From: Ancylomarina sp963977525
GTDB lineage: Bacteria; Bacteroidota; Bacteroidia; Bacteroidales; Marinifilaceae
Assembly (NCBI GenBank): GCA_963977525.1
Contig: CAXBPC010000015.1
Location: forward strand, 33,352 to 97,351
Reading direction: 5' to 3'
DNA: 64,000 bases
The position numbers and the translations under genes were made by a program. This document shows positions 17,829-27,696 of the stretch, in pieces (within the stretch, counting starts at the first letter, position 1; every line of letters begins with the position of its first letter). The notes under the pieces were generated by a model that saw nothing but the letters and a program-made list of their open reading frames with translations, made no database searches and was not told the origin of the DNA.

Positions 17829-19493
17829 ATGAAGAAACTAAGTTATTTTAACCTACGCTTTGCGGTAACTGCAATTTTAATTCTTGTATTTATAGCATGT
17901 GAAAAAACAGAAACAGAGCAAATTCTGGAGGAAGAAGCAATCACTCAAATACGTTCTGTTAAAACTGGACAATCCGATCCTTGCGAAATGGAACAATCCT
18001 TTCTCGAGCTATACACTAAAGATAATGTTGATGTCGGTCATGTGACCATCATGAACGATGGCATAAATATTTTTGTCACTTATTTTGTTGAAGAAGGCTG
18101 GTTTCTAAAGGAAACGAATCTATTTATTGGAAAGAAAGAAGATATTCCTTTGAAAAAAGGAGGAGAACCCGACAAAGGCAAGTTTCCTTACGTTGATAAA
18201 TTTGACATGCCTATCACAAGCTACGAGTATGTTATTCCGATTGTCGAAGGATACGATTGTTATGTGGTTCTTGCCCATGCTAAGGTAAACAATTGCGAAA
18301 ATGATACAGATTGTGACAATTGTGATGGTAAGGCGACTCAATTAACACTGAGATATGATGGCACAAGTGGCGCTCAAATCACTGTTGAGCAGAAAAAAGA
18401 CCAGGTTGTTGTATTCGATGGCTTTGTGGAGCCTAATGAAGAATTTTCTTTTGTTGGTACAGATAAGAAAGGCACACTAGGCACTGAAATTACGATAAAG
18501 GTTGATGGTGTTGTGAATACTAAAATACATACAAGTTGCTCTCAACCTCTTTATATAGGCCTTATCAAAGGTGATTTTACTATTATTGATGGATATAGTC
18601 GAAATGGTGGCCAGTTTTGTACGCCAACCAACCCACCTACAGATGATAATGATTGCGGTGATTGTGAAGGTAAAGTCACAAATTTGACCATGACTTATGA
18701 TGGTGATACGGATGCTTTAATTACTGTTAAGCAAAAGAAAGATAATGTGATTGTGTTTAACGAAACCGTTGCAGCTGGTGAAGAGTTTTCTTTTGTTGGA
18801 ACTGACAAGGGAACTCTAGGCACTGAAATATATTTAAGCATTGATGGGGACCTAAACACAGCAATTCATACCAGTTGTTCCAAGCCAATTTATATTGGCA
18901 TGACAAGTGGTGACTTCACCATAGTTGATGGCTACAGTAAGAATGGAGGCCAACTTTGCACAAGCGATAATTCAGACATGAGAGAAGAATATGATGATGA
19001 TCACAAAGACGAAAAGTGCAAAGACAAATCGGCTTGGGCTGATGGAGGAATGGCTTTTAGCGAATACTTCGATACTGACAAGTGGGGATTTTTGAGTGAA
19101 TATTGCATAGAGGAATGTGAATTAGTAATTGCATTTAAAATCTATATGACAACTGATTGGGCTGTAACTTCAGGAGGACCAGGGAATATTGATTACTTAG
19201 CATACTATAAGTTTACTCCTGATTATATTGGTAATAAAATATTCTATAACATGGATAATCTAAATTCAAACACTGATAATCCAGTCGGGAATATTGTAGT
19301 ATCTGATATAAATAATGATGGCCTTTGGGAAGTTAAAGTAGATAATACTGATCGACCTGATTTAAAATTCTTAGGAGGTGCCTATCTATATGTTGGAACA
19401 GTCGACAATTATAGTACATCATTCTTTCAGTTCCCTTACACTTATCAATTAAATACCGAGAGGGATTTTATCATATTTTATTTAGATTTCTAA
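17829..19493 (+). CDS. Surface lipoprotein with duplicated Cys-rich domain
   Basis: The 554-residue product has a lipoprotein signal ending in FIACEK. After a 140-residue N-terminal domain come two tandem copies of a domain of about 105 residues. They begin CDNCDGKATQLTLRYDG (near 160) and CGDCEGKVTNLTMTYDG (near 277). Each contains EFSFVGTDK, LGTEI, HTSCS and DGYS-NGGQ-C, and the two are roughly 60-65 percent alike by eye. The C-terminal 170 residues form another domain. Cysteines occur at matched places, suggesting structural disulfides. The repeat resembles an uncharacterised extracellular domain (DUF7467-like, uncertain). Function is unknown. Confidence 0.75.
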   Translation: MKKLSYFNLRFAVTAILILVFIACEKTETEQILEEEAITQIRSVKTGQSDPCEMEQSFLELYTKDNVDVGHVTIMNDGINIFVTYFVEEGWFLKETNLFIGKKEDIPLKKGGEPDKGKFPYVDKFDMPITSYEYVIPIVEGYDCYVVLAHAKVNNCENDTDCDNCDGKATQLTLRYDGTSGAQITVEQKKDQVVVFDGFVEPNEEFSFVGTDKKGTLGTEITIKVDGVVNTKIHTSCSQPLYIGLIKGDFTIIDGYSRNGGQFCTPTNPPTDDNDCGDCEGKVTNLTMTYDGDTDALITVKQKKDNVIVFNETVAAGEEFSFVGTDKGTLGTEIYLSIDGDLNTAIHTSCSKPIYIGMTSGDFTIVDGYSKNGGQLCTSDNSDMREEYDDDHKDEKCKDKSAWADGGMAFSEYFDTDKWGFLSEYCIEECELVIAFKIYMTTDWAVTSGGPGNIDYLAYYKFTPDYIGNKIFYNMDNLNSNTDNPVGNIVVSDINNDGLWEVKVDNTDRPDLKFLGGAYLYVGTVDNYSTSFFQFPYTYQLNTERDFIIFYLDF

Positions 19494-19528
19494 ATCTATT
19501 TAACTTATAGATGAGAAATTAAAACAAG

Positions 19529-19563
19529 AAATCCTCCTAAGTAAACACTTAGGAGGATTTTAT
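19529..19563 (+). terminator. Hairpin terminator of the cctcctaagt family
   Basis: Perfect 14-bp arms (aaatcctcctaagt and its complement) with an aaac loop and T tail follow the lipoprotein stop at 19493. Near-identical hairpins occur at 34307, 36846, 51280 and 63125. Confidence 0.9.
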
Positions 19564-19761
19564 TTTTAGCTTAAATTGTGAGTTTACTTATTATTTATGG
19601 CTTTGCAGAAGCTTACCTCATCAGCACTTCACAGCTTACTTTTGGTAGTACATTTTAGTTAATTCATAAACAGATTGAATGATTAACTTAGCCTTCTCGT
19701 ATATATCCTTCGCCTTTTTTTATATGTTTGCTATCTTACTTACCCACTTATTACCATTTGC

Positions 19762-20445
19762 ATGAAAAATGATATTCTTTTAATTGAAGACGATCTTGAG
19801 CTTCAGAAACTTGTATCAGATTATCTTAAAAAGTCTGGTTTTAGATGTGTTTGTGCAAATAGTATTCATAGTGGGAAGATGCTTTTCGAAAAGCATAAAT
19901 TTGAGATTGTACTACTCGATTTGGGCTTACCCGATGGTGATGGATTAACTTGTATTCCATTTATTAAATCCATTTGGAATGAGACTGGTGTTATTGTTGT
20001 TTCGGCCAGAGACAAACTCGAAGACCGTGTAGATGGCTTAAACTTAGGTGCCGATGATTACCTGATTAAACCCTTTCATTTATCGGAACTTATTGCTCGA
20101 ATAAATGCTTTATTACGTCGAAATTCTCACTCTACAAGTTATATCCTTGAATTTGAAGAGATAAAAATCGACACACAGGCAAACATCGTTTTTATACAAG
20201 GCGAGCAAGTCGATTTCAGTAGAAAAGAATTCGGTTTACTTTTATTCTTTATCGAGAACCAAAAGAAAGTCCTTACAAAGGAAAATCTCTTTGAACATGT
20301 ATGGGGCGAGAACTCCATATTTATGGATAATTCCGATTTTATCTATACGCATATCAACCGACTACGAAAGAAAATCAAAAATCATACAGGAGAAAATTAT
20401 ATTAAAACAGTGCATGGTTTTGGCTACAAAATTGAAATCCATTAA
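19762..20445 (+). CDS. OmpR/PhoB-family response regulator
   Basis: The 227-residue protein has a receiver domain with acidic pocket IEDD (9-11), phospho-acceptor D53 (LLDLGLPDGDG) and switch lysine in DDYLIKPF. A winged-helix DNA-binding domain follows (FSRKEFGLLLFF, then YTHINRLRKKIKN and TVHGFGYKIE). It lies two bases upstream of the histidine kinase gene, so they form a two-component pair. The neighbouring membrane sulfatase-fold gene is a candidate target, inferred only from position. Confidence 0.93.
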   Translation: MKNDILLIEDDLELQKLVSDYLKKSGFRCVCANSIHSGKMLFEKHKFEIVLLDLGLPDGDGLTCIPFIKSIWNETGVIVVSARDKLEDRVDGLNLGADDYLIKPFHLSELIARINALLRRNSHSTSYILEFEEIKIDTQANIVFIQGEQVDFSRKEFGLLLFFIENQKKVLTKENLFEHVWGENSIFMDNSDFIYTHINRLRKKIKNHTGENYIKTVHGFGYKIEIH

Positions 20446-20447
20446 TT

Positions 20448-21695
20448 ATGAAGTTACTAAGCAAAATTAATCGAGCTTATTTTAAATATGGTCTTCTCGT
20501 ATTTCTAATAGCCGATTTCGTGATCATTTCTTTAACTAACTACATTCTTAAACAAGAAATGGATGAGGAATTGAGATTTGAAGCTACTGAATTGGTCGAA
20601 TCCTTTAAAAGAGATAATAACATTCATAGTATCTACCCTACCGGGGTTGTCGAAAAAGTGAATGCAAACCATAAATTTGAATCGGTAAGTAAGGATACGC
20701 TTATATATGATAGCAATCAGAAGGAATTATCACCCTTTCGCGAATACTCTACTATCGTTGCGAGTAACAGTCAAAAATACAAGATCACAACACGACATAT
20801 GTTGATGGAATTCAATGACATTTTCACACTATTTACAAGTCTGATTACGGTTGTCCTTTTTTTAATATTCATTGGCTTTCTATTTTTCACCCAAAGGCTT
20901 AATTCTCTTATTTGGCAAGGGTTTAATAAAAATGTAGAACAGTTGAAATCTTATTCTTTCGATTCACCAATAAAACTTCATTTATCAGAGACCAAAATTG
21001 ATGAGTTCGATCAATTAAATGAGGTATTGATAAACTTATCAAATCGCTTGGAGCTAGACTATAAAGCGTCTAAAGAGTTTTCGGCCAATGCTGCACACGA
21101 GCTACAAACACCTTTAACAATTATTCGATCGAAATGCGAGAATCTATTCTCGAAACCGAATTTAGATGATGAAACCATATCATCTCTTCGAGACATATAT
21201 TTAAACACCGATCGTTTATCGGGTATAAGTAAAGCCTTACTTTTATTGGCTAAAATCGATCACGGGCAGTTCAATGTAATCGAATCGATATCTTTATCTG
21301 AGGTTTTTAATTTATATGTGGAATCTTATCAAGAAATCATACAGGATGGAGACATAGTTGTAAGCATTTCGGAAACTCAGCCTTGCCAAATAAATATGGA
21401 TAAGAGATTAGCAGATTTAATGATTCAAAATATTTTCATCAACGCAATCAATCATTCTGCCAAAGGAAAGGAAATACAAATTAAGCTTTCAACCGATAGT
21501 TTTACCATTTCGAACCACGGAGAACAAGCAATTCTTCAACCCGATCAAATCTTCAATCGCTTTTATAAGGAAGATCAAAACCAAGGATCTACTGGCATAG
21601 GATTAGCTATTGTTAAGAAAATAGCAGATCATTATAATTTTAGAATCACCTACTTATTTAAAGATTTTAAACACAATTTCACTTTCCATTTATAA
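20448..21695 (+). CDS. Membrane sensor histidine kinase
   Basis: The 415-residue kinase has two transmembrane segments (about 12-32 and 125-148) framing a short extracytoplasmic sensor. The HisKA box AANAAHELQTPLTII (described by parts) has the phospho-histidine at 217. N-box-like IQNIFINAINHSAKG and G-box STGIGLAIVKK mark the ATPase domain. The extracellular sensor has no recognised ligand motif. It is translated directly after its partner regulator and before the LTA-synthase-like gene. Confidence 0.92.
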   Translation: MKLLSKINRAYFKYGLLVFLIADFVIISLTNYILKQEMDEELRFEATELVESFKRDNNIHSIYPTGVVEKVNANHKFESVSKDTLIYDSNQKELSPFREYSTIVASNSQKYKITTRHMLMEFNDIFTLFTSLITVVLFLIFIGFLFFTQRLNSLIWQGFNKNVEQLKSYSFDSPIKLHLSETKIDEFDQLNEVLINLSNRLELDYKASKEFSANAAHELQTPLTIIRSKCENLFSKPNLDDETISSLRDIYLNTDRLSGISKALLLLAKIDHGQFNVIESISLSEVFNLYVESYQEIIQDGDIVVSISETQPCQINMDKRLADLMIQNIFINAINHSAKGKEIQIKLSTDSFTISNHGEQAILQPDQIFNRFYKEDQNQGSTGIGLAIVKKIADHYNFRITYLFKDFKHNFTFHL

Positions 21696-21766
21696 GTTTG
21701 TTAGAATTTTGTTAGAATCGCTATGTTCTTTTGGAGGGTTTAAAAGTCACTCTCAATTTAAGAAAC

Positions 21767-23677
21767 ATGAAATTATCCCAAATCCTCAAGAGCCGCTATG
21801 GAGGTCTTCTTCTTTTCAGTCTAATTTTCTTGAGCCTATCTTTTCTGGTTCGAAGTATTCTACTGATAAAAGATTTTCAGAACGTCGATCTCAATCTTTT
21901 CCGATTCATTAAAATATACGCTTTTGGCATATTTTACGATTTGGTGGCCATATCTTACTTCATCATCCCATATGTATTTTATCTTTTAGTTGTTCCCGAT
22001 CGTCTATTCAATGCAAAAATACACCGTTGGGTTTCTTATTTCTTTTTTATTATCAGCATAGGCATCCTTGTTTTTTCAGGAATTGGAGAATGGTTCTTTT
22101 GGGAAGAATTTAGTGTTCGCTACAATTTTATTGCAGTTGATTATCTTGTTTATACCCACGAGGTGGTGTCGAATATTAAACAGTCTTACCCAATGCCTAT
22201 TATTATTTTTGGCATGCTATTGCTTTCTGCTAGTATTTTTGCTCTCGTAAAAAAACAGTTTGACAAAACCATCAATTCCAAATCTCGTTTCACATTACGC
22301 CTAACTACTAGTCTTATTTTATGGCTTATTCCACTCCTTGCCTTCTATTCTATCGATAAGAGTTCGGCTGAAATTAAAGAGAACTCCTATTCCAACGAGT
22401 TGGCTCATAATGGTATTTATCAGATATTTTCTGCTTTCAGAAACAACGAGCTGGATTACAAATCTTTTTATCAAACCATTGACGATAAGGAGGCTTTTAG
22501 CAACTTACGCAGCTTGCTAAAAACTTCGAACAGTGAGTTTGTAAGTAATGATGTTTTCGATGTAACACGTCAAATTACCTATCCGGGCGATGACAAATCC
22601 TATAATGTTATGCTGATTACTGTTGAGAGTTTAAGCGCTTCATACTTTACCCAGTTTGGTAATACCAAGCATAACATCACCCCAAATCTTGATACGATAG
22701 CAAAGCAATCGCTGTTCTTTACCAACTTTTATGCAACAGGAACTCGTACCGTTCGTGGTATGGAAGCCTTAACGCTTTCTTTACCACCAACACCTGGCTA
22801 TTCTATTGTAAAACGACCTAATAACGAAGGCTTATTTACTCTTGGTAATGTTTTGAAATCGAAAGGTTACGAAAGCAATTTTATTTATGCAGGTAATGGC
22901 TATTTCGATAATATGAACTATTTCTTCGAGAACAGCGGCTACAATATTGTCGATAGAAAAGCTTTTGTTGACGAAGAAATTACCCACGAAAATGCTTGGG
23001 GTGTTTGTGACGAAGACTTGTTTGCTAAGGCCACTCAGGTTGCTGACAGCGCCTATAAAGCAGGAAAGCCTTTCCACAATTTCATTATGACCACCTCCAA
23101 TCATCGCCCGTATACTTATCCTGATGGTAAAATTGATATTCCTTCGCATTCGGGCAGAAAGGGTGCCGTAAAATACACCGATTATGCCATAGCAAAATTT
23201 CTTCGTGAGGCTAAAAAACACGCCTGGTTTAAGAATACAATTTTTGTGATTGTTGGCGATCATTGTGCCTCAAGTGCAGGTAAAACATCTCTACCTGTCA
23301 CTAAATATCATATTCCTTTAATTGTATATGCACCAGAAATTATTCAGCCAAAAGAAAATTCAAGCTTGTCTTCTCAGATCGATTTTGCACCAACTATTAT
23401 GGGACTTCTCAATATGGATTACAAGTCTAAGTTTTTCGGAAAAGATATTCTCCATGATAAACCCAATCGTGCCCTATTGGGGACCTATCAGAAGATTGGA
23501 TTATTACGCAATGGGCAATTAACTGTTCAGCTACCAACTATGCTAACTGAAGCTTACCAAGTCATAAATCAGGAGCAGACAGCAAAGGATCTTGATAAGC
23601 AAGAATTAAAAGATGCTATAACCTATTACCAAACGGCTAGCTATCTTTTTCACCATAGGCTTTATAATTATAAATAA
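21767..23677 (+). CDS. LTA-synthase-like membrane sulfatase-fold transferase
   Basis: The product has about five N-terminal transmembrane helices followed by a periplasmic sulfatase-type domain. Features include MLITVESLSASYF, the putative nucleophile-threonine segment ATGTRTVRGMEA (about residue 328) and a metal-binding VGDHCAS motif. This is the family of lipoteichoic-acid synthase and phosphoglycerol or phosphoethanolamine transferases, which move head groups from phospholipids to surface glycans. A Gram-negative member likely decorates LPS, osmoregulated glycans or similar. The ATG at 21767 is chosen over an upstream TTG at 21731, since it leaves a compact N-terminus before the first helix. 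It may belong to the two-component transcript. Confidence 0.87.
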   Translation: MKLSQILKSRYGGLLLFSLIFLSLSFLVRSILLIKDFQNVDLNLFRFIKIYAFGIFYDLVAISYFIIPYVFYLLVVPDRLFNAKIHRWVSYFFFIISIGILVFSGIGEWFFWEEFSVRYNFIAVDYLVYTHEVVSNIKQSYPMPIIIFGMLLLSASIFALVKKQFDKTINSKSRFTLRLTTSLILWLIPLLAFYSIDKSSAEIKENSYSNELAHNGIYQIFSAFRNNELDYKSFYQTIDDKEAFSNLRSLLKTSNSEFVSNDVFDVTRQITYPGDDKSYNVMLITVESLSASYFTQFGNTKHNITPNLDTIAKQSLFFTNFYATGTRTVRGMEALTLSLPPTPGYSIVKRPNNEGLFTLGNVLKSKGYESNFIYAGNGYFDNMNYFFENSGYNIVDRKAFVDEEITHENAWGVCDEDLFAKATQVADSAYKAGKPFHNFIMTTSNHRPYTYPDGKIDIPSHSGRKGAVKYTDYAIAKFLREAKKHAWFKNTIFVIVGDHCASSAGKTSLPVTKYHIPLIVYAPEIIQPKENSSLSSQIDFAPTIMGLLNMDYKSKFFGKDILHDKPNRALLGTYQKIGLLRNGQLTVQLPTMLTEAYQVINQEQTAKDLDKQELKDAITYYQTASYLFHHRLYNYK

Positions 23678-23795
23678 GATCCGCATTCCTTACTTAAGAG
23701 ACCGACAACGGAAATTACAACCAGCATTAAGTTAGTTGGGATTTTAGAAATAAATAAAGAAACTCTCGCTTAAGTTAGCCAAGCACCAATAATAC

Positions 23796-23829
23796 AAAAT
23801 CCTCACAAACTGCGGTTTGGGAGGATTTC
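23796..23829 (-). terminator. Hairpin terminator
   Basis: The dyad aaatcctcacaaac / gtttgggaggattt with a tgcg loop lies between the convergent LTA-synthase-like and lipoprotein genes. It can act in both directions. Confidence 0.8.
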
Positions 23830-23882
23830 TATTGGAATTATTTCCTAATAATTCTCTATACTTTCACGATTATTAATCAATC

Positions 23883-24629
23883 TTACTTATTCATCTTTTC
23901 ACTGGCAAGAGTCTTCATCTGTTTTCTCATATTTTTAAAATCGGAGGAAACAGCCTGTCTAGATTTTGTATCTTCCTGTTCGTTTTCTATATAAAGAACC
24001 ATCAGAGATCCTCCACCTCCATTAAAAATACCCATTAGCATCGATACGTCCTCCTCTTCATGCGCATCGCAATAAACGACTAGCCCATCTTCCTCCGAAT
24101 CGAAAATAAAACGTTCATCCATATATGCAATTAGGTCATCCGAATAAGTTTCGAGTACTATAACCAATGCACACATTAAGGAATCTCCCGGAGTAAACAG
24201 GTAGGCAATGTTTGGAGCTTGTTCAGAAAACTCACTATACTCAATAGAGCTCGTATAAGATTTATCAGGCTCTCCAGCTATCTCTATAAGTTCACTTTGT
24301 GATATGCCCCAGTCTACAATTGGGTCAGGATAGACATTATACCTTCCCATAACATCAACAGAAACTTCTAAAAGACGGTCGTGACTCGATACCTCTACAA
24401 GTGTTTTCCCAACCTTATTGGCAGTTAGCATACCTTCTGCTGATACATCGGCTAAATAAGTATTGGTCGAGAGGTAAGTAATATCGAAATCGGATACAGC
24501 GTCAATCGATACCACATCTTGAGGGTATAAAGAAATTTCTAGTGTTTTAATACCTAACTCTAGCGAATCATCTTTACTACAGGCGAAACACAAGGAAGAC
24601 ATAAGGACAATGAATAATAGCTTTTTCAT
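23883..24629 (-). CDS. Lipoprotein with Ig-like (BIG2-type) domain
   Basis: The 248-residue product has a lipoprotein signal (MKKLLFIVLMSSLCFAC). Residues about 40-95 (STNTYLADVSAEGMLTANKVGKTLVEVSS, named here by parts) fit the bacterial Ig-like group 2 pattern, in which a V-D-x-x-G-x-L/V-T-A core is typical. The remaining 150 residues are acidic and unrecognised. It is probably an anchored envelope protein of unknown role. It is monocistronic. Confidence 0.7.
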   Translation of the reverse strand: MKKLLFIVLMSSLCFACSKDDSLELGIKTLEISLYPQDVVSIDAVSDFDITYLSTNTYLADVSAEGMLTANKVGKTLVEVSSHDRLLEVSVDVMGRYNVYPDPIVDWGISQSELIEIAGEPDKSYTSSIEYSEFSEQAPNIAYLFTPGDSLMCALVIVLETYSDDLIAYMDERFIFDSEEDGLVVYCDAHEEEDVSMLMGIFNGGGGSLMVLYIENEQEDTKSRQAVSSDFKNMRKQMKTLASEKMNK

Positions 24630-25114
24630 TATGCTGAATTTTTAATAAATAATTACAATAGTACTGGTATCATTTTCCTGATATATTTCAACCAGTTATT
24701 ACATGCTTCCCTATACTTATTCCCTTAAAATTTAATGTCTTACTTCATACATTCTAGTTAGGAAAAACACAATTCGAAGTAAGCTACAAAATATCAACTA
24801 ACTTTCATATTGTAAATCAGATTAATTTTATTCAAGCTAACAAAACATCATAAATTAAAATAAAATGACCTTAATTCATGCCTAAGTGACTTTTCTTGGA
24901 GATGAAACAATAAAACCAAGTGGCTTCATCTTTCATTTAATCTCGTAGGTATTTCTAAATTATTACTAATAGACATACACCTACAGTTTGTATATACTTA
25001 GAACATCAGGAGATAAACGGAGAAAAAAGGCAAGCTTGACGTCATTACCGAACTCATGAAAATCGGAAAGTAAGCAGATCTCACTCTCCAAATTAATTTG
25101 ATATCCAGCTCATT
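24630..25114. other. Intergenic region, nothing recognised
   Basis: This stretch is AT-rich sequence upstream of the lipoprotein gene. No open frame of note, no RNA gene and no clear repeat were found. Confidence 0.4.
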
Positions 25115-25149
25115 AAAAAACCTCCCAAACCGTAGTTTGGAAGGTTTTC
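25115..25149 (-). terminator. Hairpin terminator
   Basis: The dyad aaacctcccaaac / gtttggaaggttt with a short loop lies directly after the truncated outer-membrane gene fragment on the minus strand. It was probably the original terminator of the TetR-RND operon before the rearrangement. Confidence 0.8.
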
Positions 25150-25174
25150 TTGTGATTCAAGACATAAGCTCGAA

Positions 25175-25540
25175 TTAAAAGAATTTAGAAATCTTTAGTC
25201 TCAGGAAACTATCATTCTCAAAGCTGAACAGAATAAGTTCGTCCTTACTGATATTAGAGAAGAACCGGGCTTCCAATTCGGCAGTCCAGCTGCTTCCAAA
25301 CCTACGAGAGGCTTCCACACTAAATATTCTACTATTCGATTCCAAATCGCTAATAACACCAAAAAGAATGGATGCATCCTGAATATCGTTAAAGGCAATT
25401 CTACTCCCAATAAAAATGTCGTTCTGAAGTGCTGTTAAGGCAAATTCATCACACTCGTCGTATAAATATTCACCAAGTAGGCCAATATCCAAACCATTAC
25501 CATCAATATTACTGAAGGTATATTCTACCCCAGCTACCAT
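25175..25540 (-). pseudogene. 3' fragment of the outer-membrane protein gene at 28886
   Basis: The 121 residues align end to end with the last 121 residues of the 402-residue protein at 28886-30094, with six visible substitutions (for example R to C, T to S, Y to F near the end). Homology stops abruptly at the base after the shared ccagctaccat (25540). The fragment has a fortuitous ATG there but no signal peptide, so it cannot make a working barrel. It marks a partial duplication around the redox genes between the two copies. Confidence 0.88.
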
Positions 25541-26364
25541 AAGCTATATACATTGTTGTATGCTGGCCTTTTATAAACTAATGTAATTAAAAATATTCCC
25601 AACAAATTGTTCAACAACATCTTCATTTTGATAAGAGTCAATAATTGTTGTCAAATTTTCGATACAGAAAATCACGTTTTAATGAAGTCGTTATCTCGAT
25701 AACAGATAAGCTAAATATCGAGCCAAGAAACGATGTGTTTCTAATCAGGAATAAAGGACCATATCAGTAGATAAATAGGCACATATAGAAAATAAAAGCT
25801 TAGAACAGAGCTAATATAAAGGGTTTTTAAGGGGTATTTATCCCACTTCTATCTCGATCATTTACCCTACTTAAACGATCTTTCTGACAGCAAGGCAAGT
25901 CTATTTAGTGAAAACACCCATTTCACAAGGGGAATAAGCCAATTAAAGAGATATGTAACTCGCTACTGGATAAACACAAAGAAATCCCTGCAAAATAGAT
26001 TCAAAGGCTTCAAAAGAATTTTACTGGCAATGCATCTAGTTTATAACTAATAGAACTTCTCATAAATTTTTAAGCTAAAAAACGAATCCCCGTAAGATTA
26101 AACTTACGAGGATTTAGGTTATAGTCACAACAGAACCCAATCAAAAACACATTGGCAACTGAATATCTGCAATTTACAATATTTAAAATGAATGAACATA
26201 CCCTTATTCATCCCCAATATAAATCTCTATTAAATATTGGATAGAAAGCACTAGCAAATCTGGAGGTGACTTAAAAGTGAGTAAACATGTCCCCGAATAC
26301 ATGCTTATTAACACACACAGCAAGGCGTAATTTTTGCACCATTGCTTATTTGCTGATGTCCCGG
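25541..26364. other. Gene-poor spacer inside the duplicated interval
   Basis: No open frame of note is seen. It contains a hairpin at 26085-26114 (arms aatccccgtaag and cttacgaggatt) that looks like a terminator for the redox operon reading leftwards or for lost genes. The remainder is AT-rich and unassigned, consistent with decay. Confidence 0.5.
26085..26114 (-). terminator. Hairpin terminator
   Basis: Near-perfect 12-bp arms with a 6-nt loop lie about 250 bases beyond the decayed monooxygenase remnant, on the side where the peroxiredoxin-OYE transcript would end. Confidence 0.7.
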
Positions 26365-26585
26365 TTATCTAAATAATGGCAATTGTACCCACTCTACCGA
26401 AAGCTCATTTAAGTGATACATTAAAGTAACGAAAGAACTACAAGCCGATGGATTATCGTTATCCTGATACATTTCATACAGAATATATCCTTTCTCTTTT
26501 TTGCTGGGTTCAATCATCTCGGTAAAAACAGATATTAGCTCATCTTATCTTGTTTCGCATATATTTCAGATATTGCTTTAATCAT
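26365..26585 (-). pseudogene. Decayed ABM-type quinol monooxygenase
   Basis: The ATG at 26585 begins MIKAISEIYAKQDKM and hits a stop. One base over, the frame continues ELISVFTEMIEPSKKEKG and YILYEMYQDNDNPSA, the core of antibiotic-biosynthesis-monooxygenase (YgiN-like) proteins. After that the conserved C-terminal part is scrambled, with a stop at 26365. At least one frameshift, probably two, has inactivated it. It starts two bases after the OYE stop, so it was the third gene of the peroxiredoxin-OYE operon. Confidence 0.75.
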
Positions 26586-26586
26586 T

Positions 26587-27693
26587 TTATTTATTTTTTA
26601 ATTTTCTATCGATGATACAAGTGTTTCCTTCTTCTGTCCAGCAATTATTGCACGATACACATCTGGGTTGATGGTCGGGATTTGTCATCCACTTGTTTGG
26701 TAAATCTGGTTCTGAAAGCAAAGGGCGAGACAGTGAAAAGTAAGATATCTTACTACTGTTCATAATATCTTCCATTAAATCAATATTTCGATTACCTCCA
26801 ACCAGAATTACTGGAATATTTAAATGTTCAGCTATTCTGGTCACCTGATCTTTAAAATAGGATTGACTTTCAAGCTTAGAAAGTTTAGTTTTTATCGCAG
26901 AATTTCCACTTTCAGGATCTATATTTCCACCGCTAAATTCAATGCCATCAATACCAATTTTCTCTAATTCTTTAGCAAGCCATAAACTATCTGCTTCCGA
27001 AAGTCCTTTTTCTCCCCATTGGTCATCACAATGCATTTTGATAAATACCGGATAATCTTCACCTGCATGCTTTTTCATTTCTTTAAGACTCTCAAGAATA
27101 ATTCTTGCCCTGTTCTCTATTGCCCCTCCGTATTTATCTTCTCTAATATTAAAATATGGAGATAAAAATTGCATAAGTAGATAACCATGAGATGCATGAA
27201 TCTGAACGCCATCGAATCCAGCCTTTTTAGCACGTAATGTAGCTTCTCCCATGGCGATTGTAAATGCTTTTATATTTTCAATCGTCATTTCAACAGGAGT
27301 AAAACCACTACTTGGATTAACGACAGTCGATGGTCCCCATATTGTGCGTCCTTCAGGTGAGATTGAGGTTGTGGAACCGCCATAAACCATTTGCATAACC
27401 ACATTAGCACCATGGGAATGTATCATATCTGTAAATTCCTTGTATTCCGGAATATATTCATCAGAGTAGAAGCTCAACGTTCTTGGATATGGCTGTTCTT
27501 CTTTCATAATATTAGTAAGACCAGTAATAATAGTACCTACGCCACCTTGAGCCAATTTTTGGTATCTATCACTAATGTCAGATGATATATGGCCATCCTC
27601 GGTAGCTAAACCAAGAAATGTTGCAGAACGCCATAATCTGTTTTTAAGATTGATATTTCCAATTGATGTCTTTTCAAATAGTCTTTTTGCCAT
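26587..27693 (-). CDS. Old Yellow Enzyme-family NAD(P)H:flavin oxidoreductase
   Basis: The 368-residue protein is a TIM-barrel flavoenzyme of the OYE/2,4-dienoyl-CoA-reductase-like family. Visible features are KNRLWRSAT at the N-terminus, the substrate-histidine motif QIHASHGYLLMQFLSP, NRARIILE, and a phosphate-binding VGGNR strand. A C-terminal cysteine pair (CVSCNNCW) is present. These FMN enzymes reduce activated alkenes, quinones or related electrophiles. It lies three bases after the peroxiredoxin gene and before a decayed monooxygenase gene. Together they look like a redox or electrophile-detoxification operon. Confidence 0.9.
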   Translation of the reverse strand: MAKRLFEKTSIGNINLKNRLWRSATFLGLATEDGHISSDISDRYQKLAQGGVGTIITGLTNIMKEEQPYPRTLSFYSDEYIPEYKEFTDMIHSHGANVVMQMVYGGSTTSISPEGRTIWGPSTVVNPSSGFTPVEMTIENIKAFTIAMGEATLRAKKAGFDGVQIHASHGYLLMQFLSPYFNIREDKYGGAIENRARIILESLKEMKKHAGEDYPVFIKMHCDDQWGEKGLSEADSLWLAKELEKIGIDGIEFSGGNIDPESGNSAIKTKLSKLESQSYFKDQVTRIAEHLNIPVILVGGNRNIDLMEDIMNSSKISYFSLSRPLLSEPDLPNKWMTNPDHQPRCVSCNNCWTEEGNTCIIDRKLKNK

Positions 27694-27696
27694 ATC

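Noticed and set aside
21709..21912. Separate 67-residue plus-strand gene before the LTA-synthase-like gene
   Set aside because: It overlaps the N-terminal coding part of that gene in another frame and shows no conserved features.
25175..25540. Independent small outer-membrane protein gene
   Set aside because: It is only the 3' third of the gene at 28886-30094, with no signal peptide and an abrupt homology edge.
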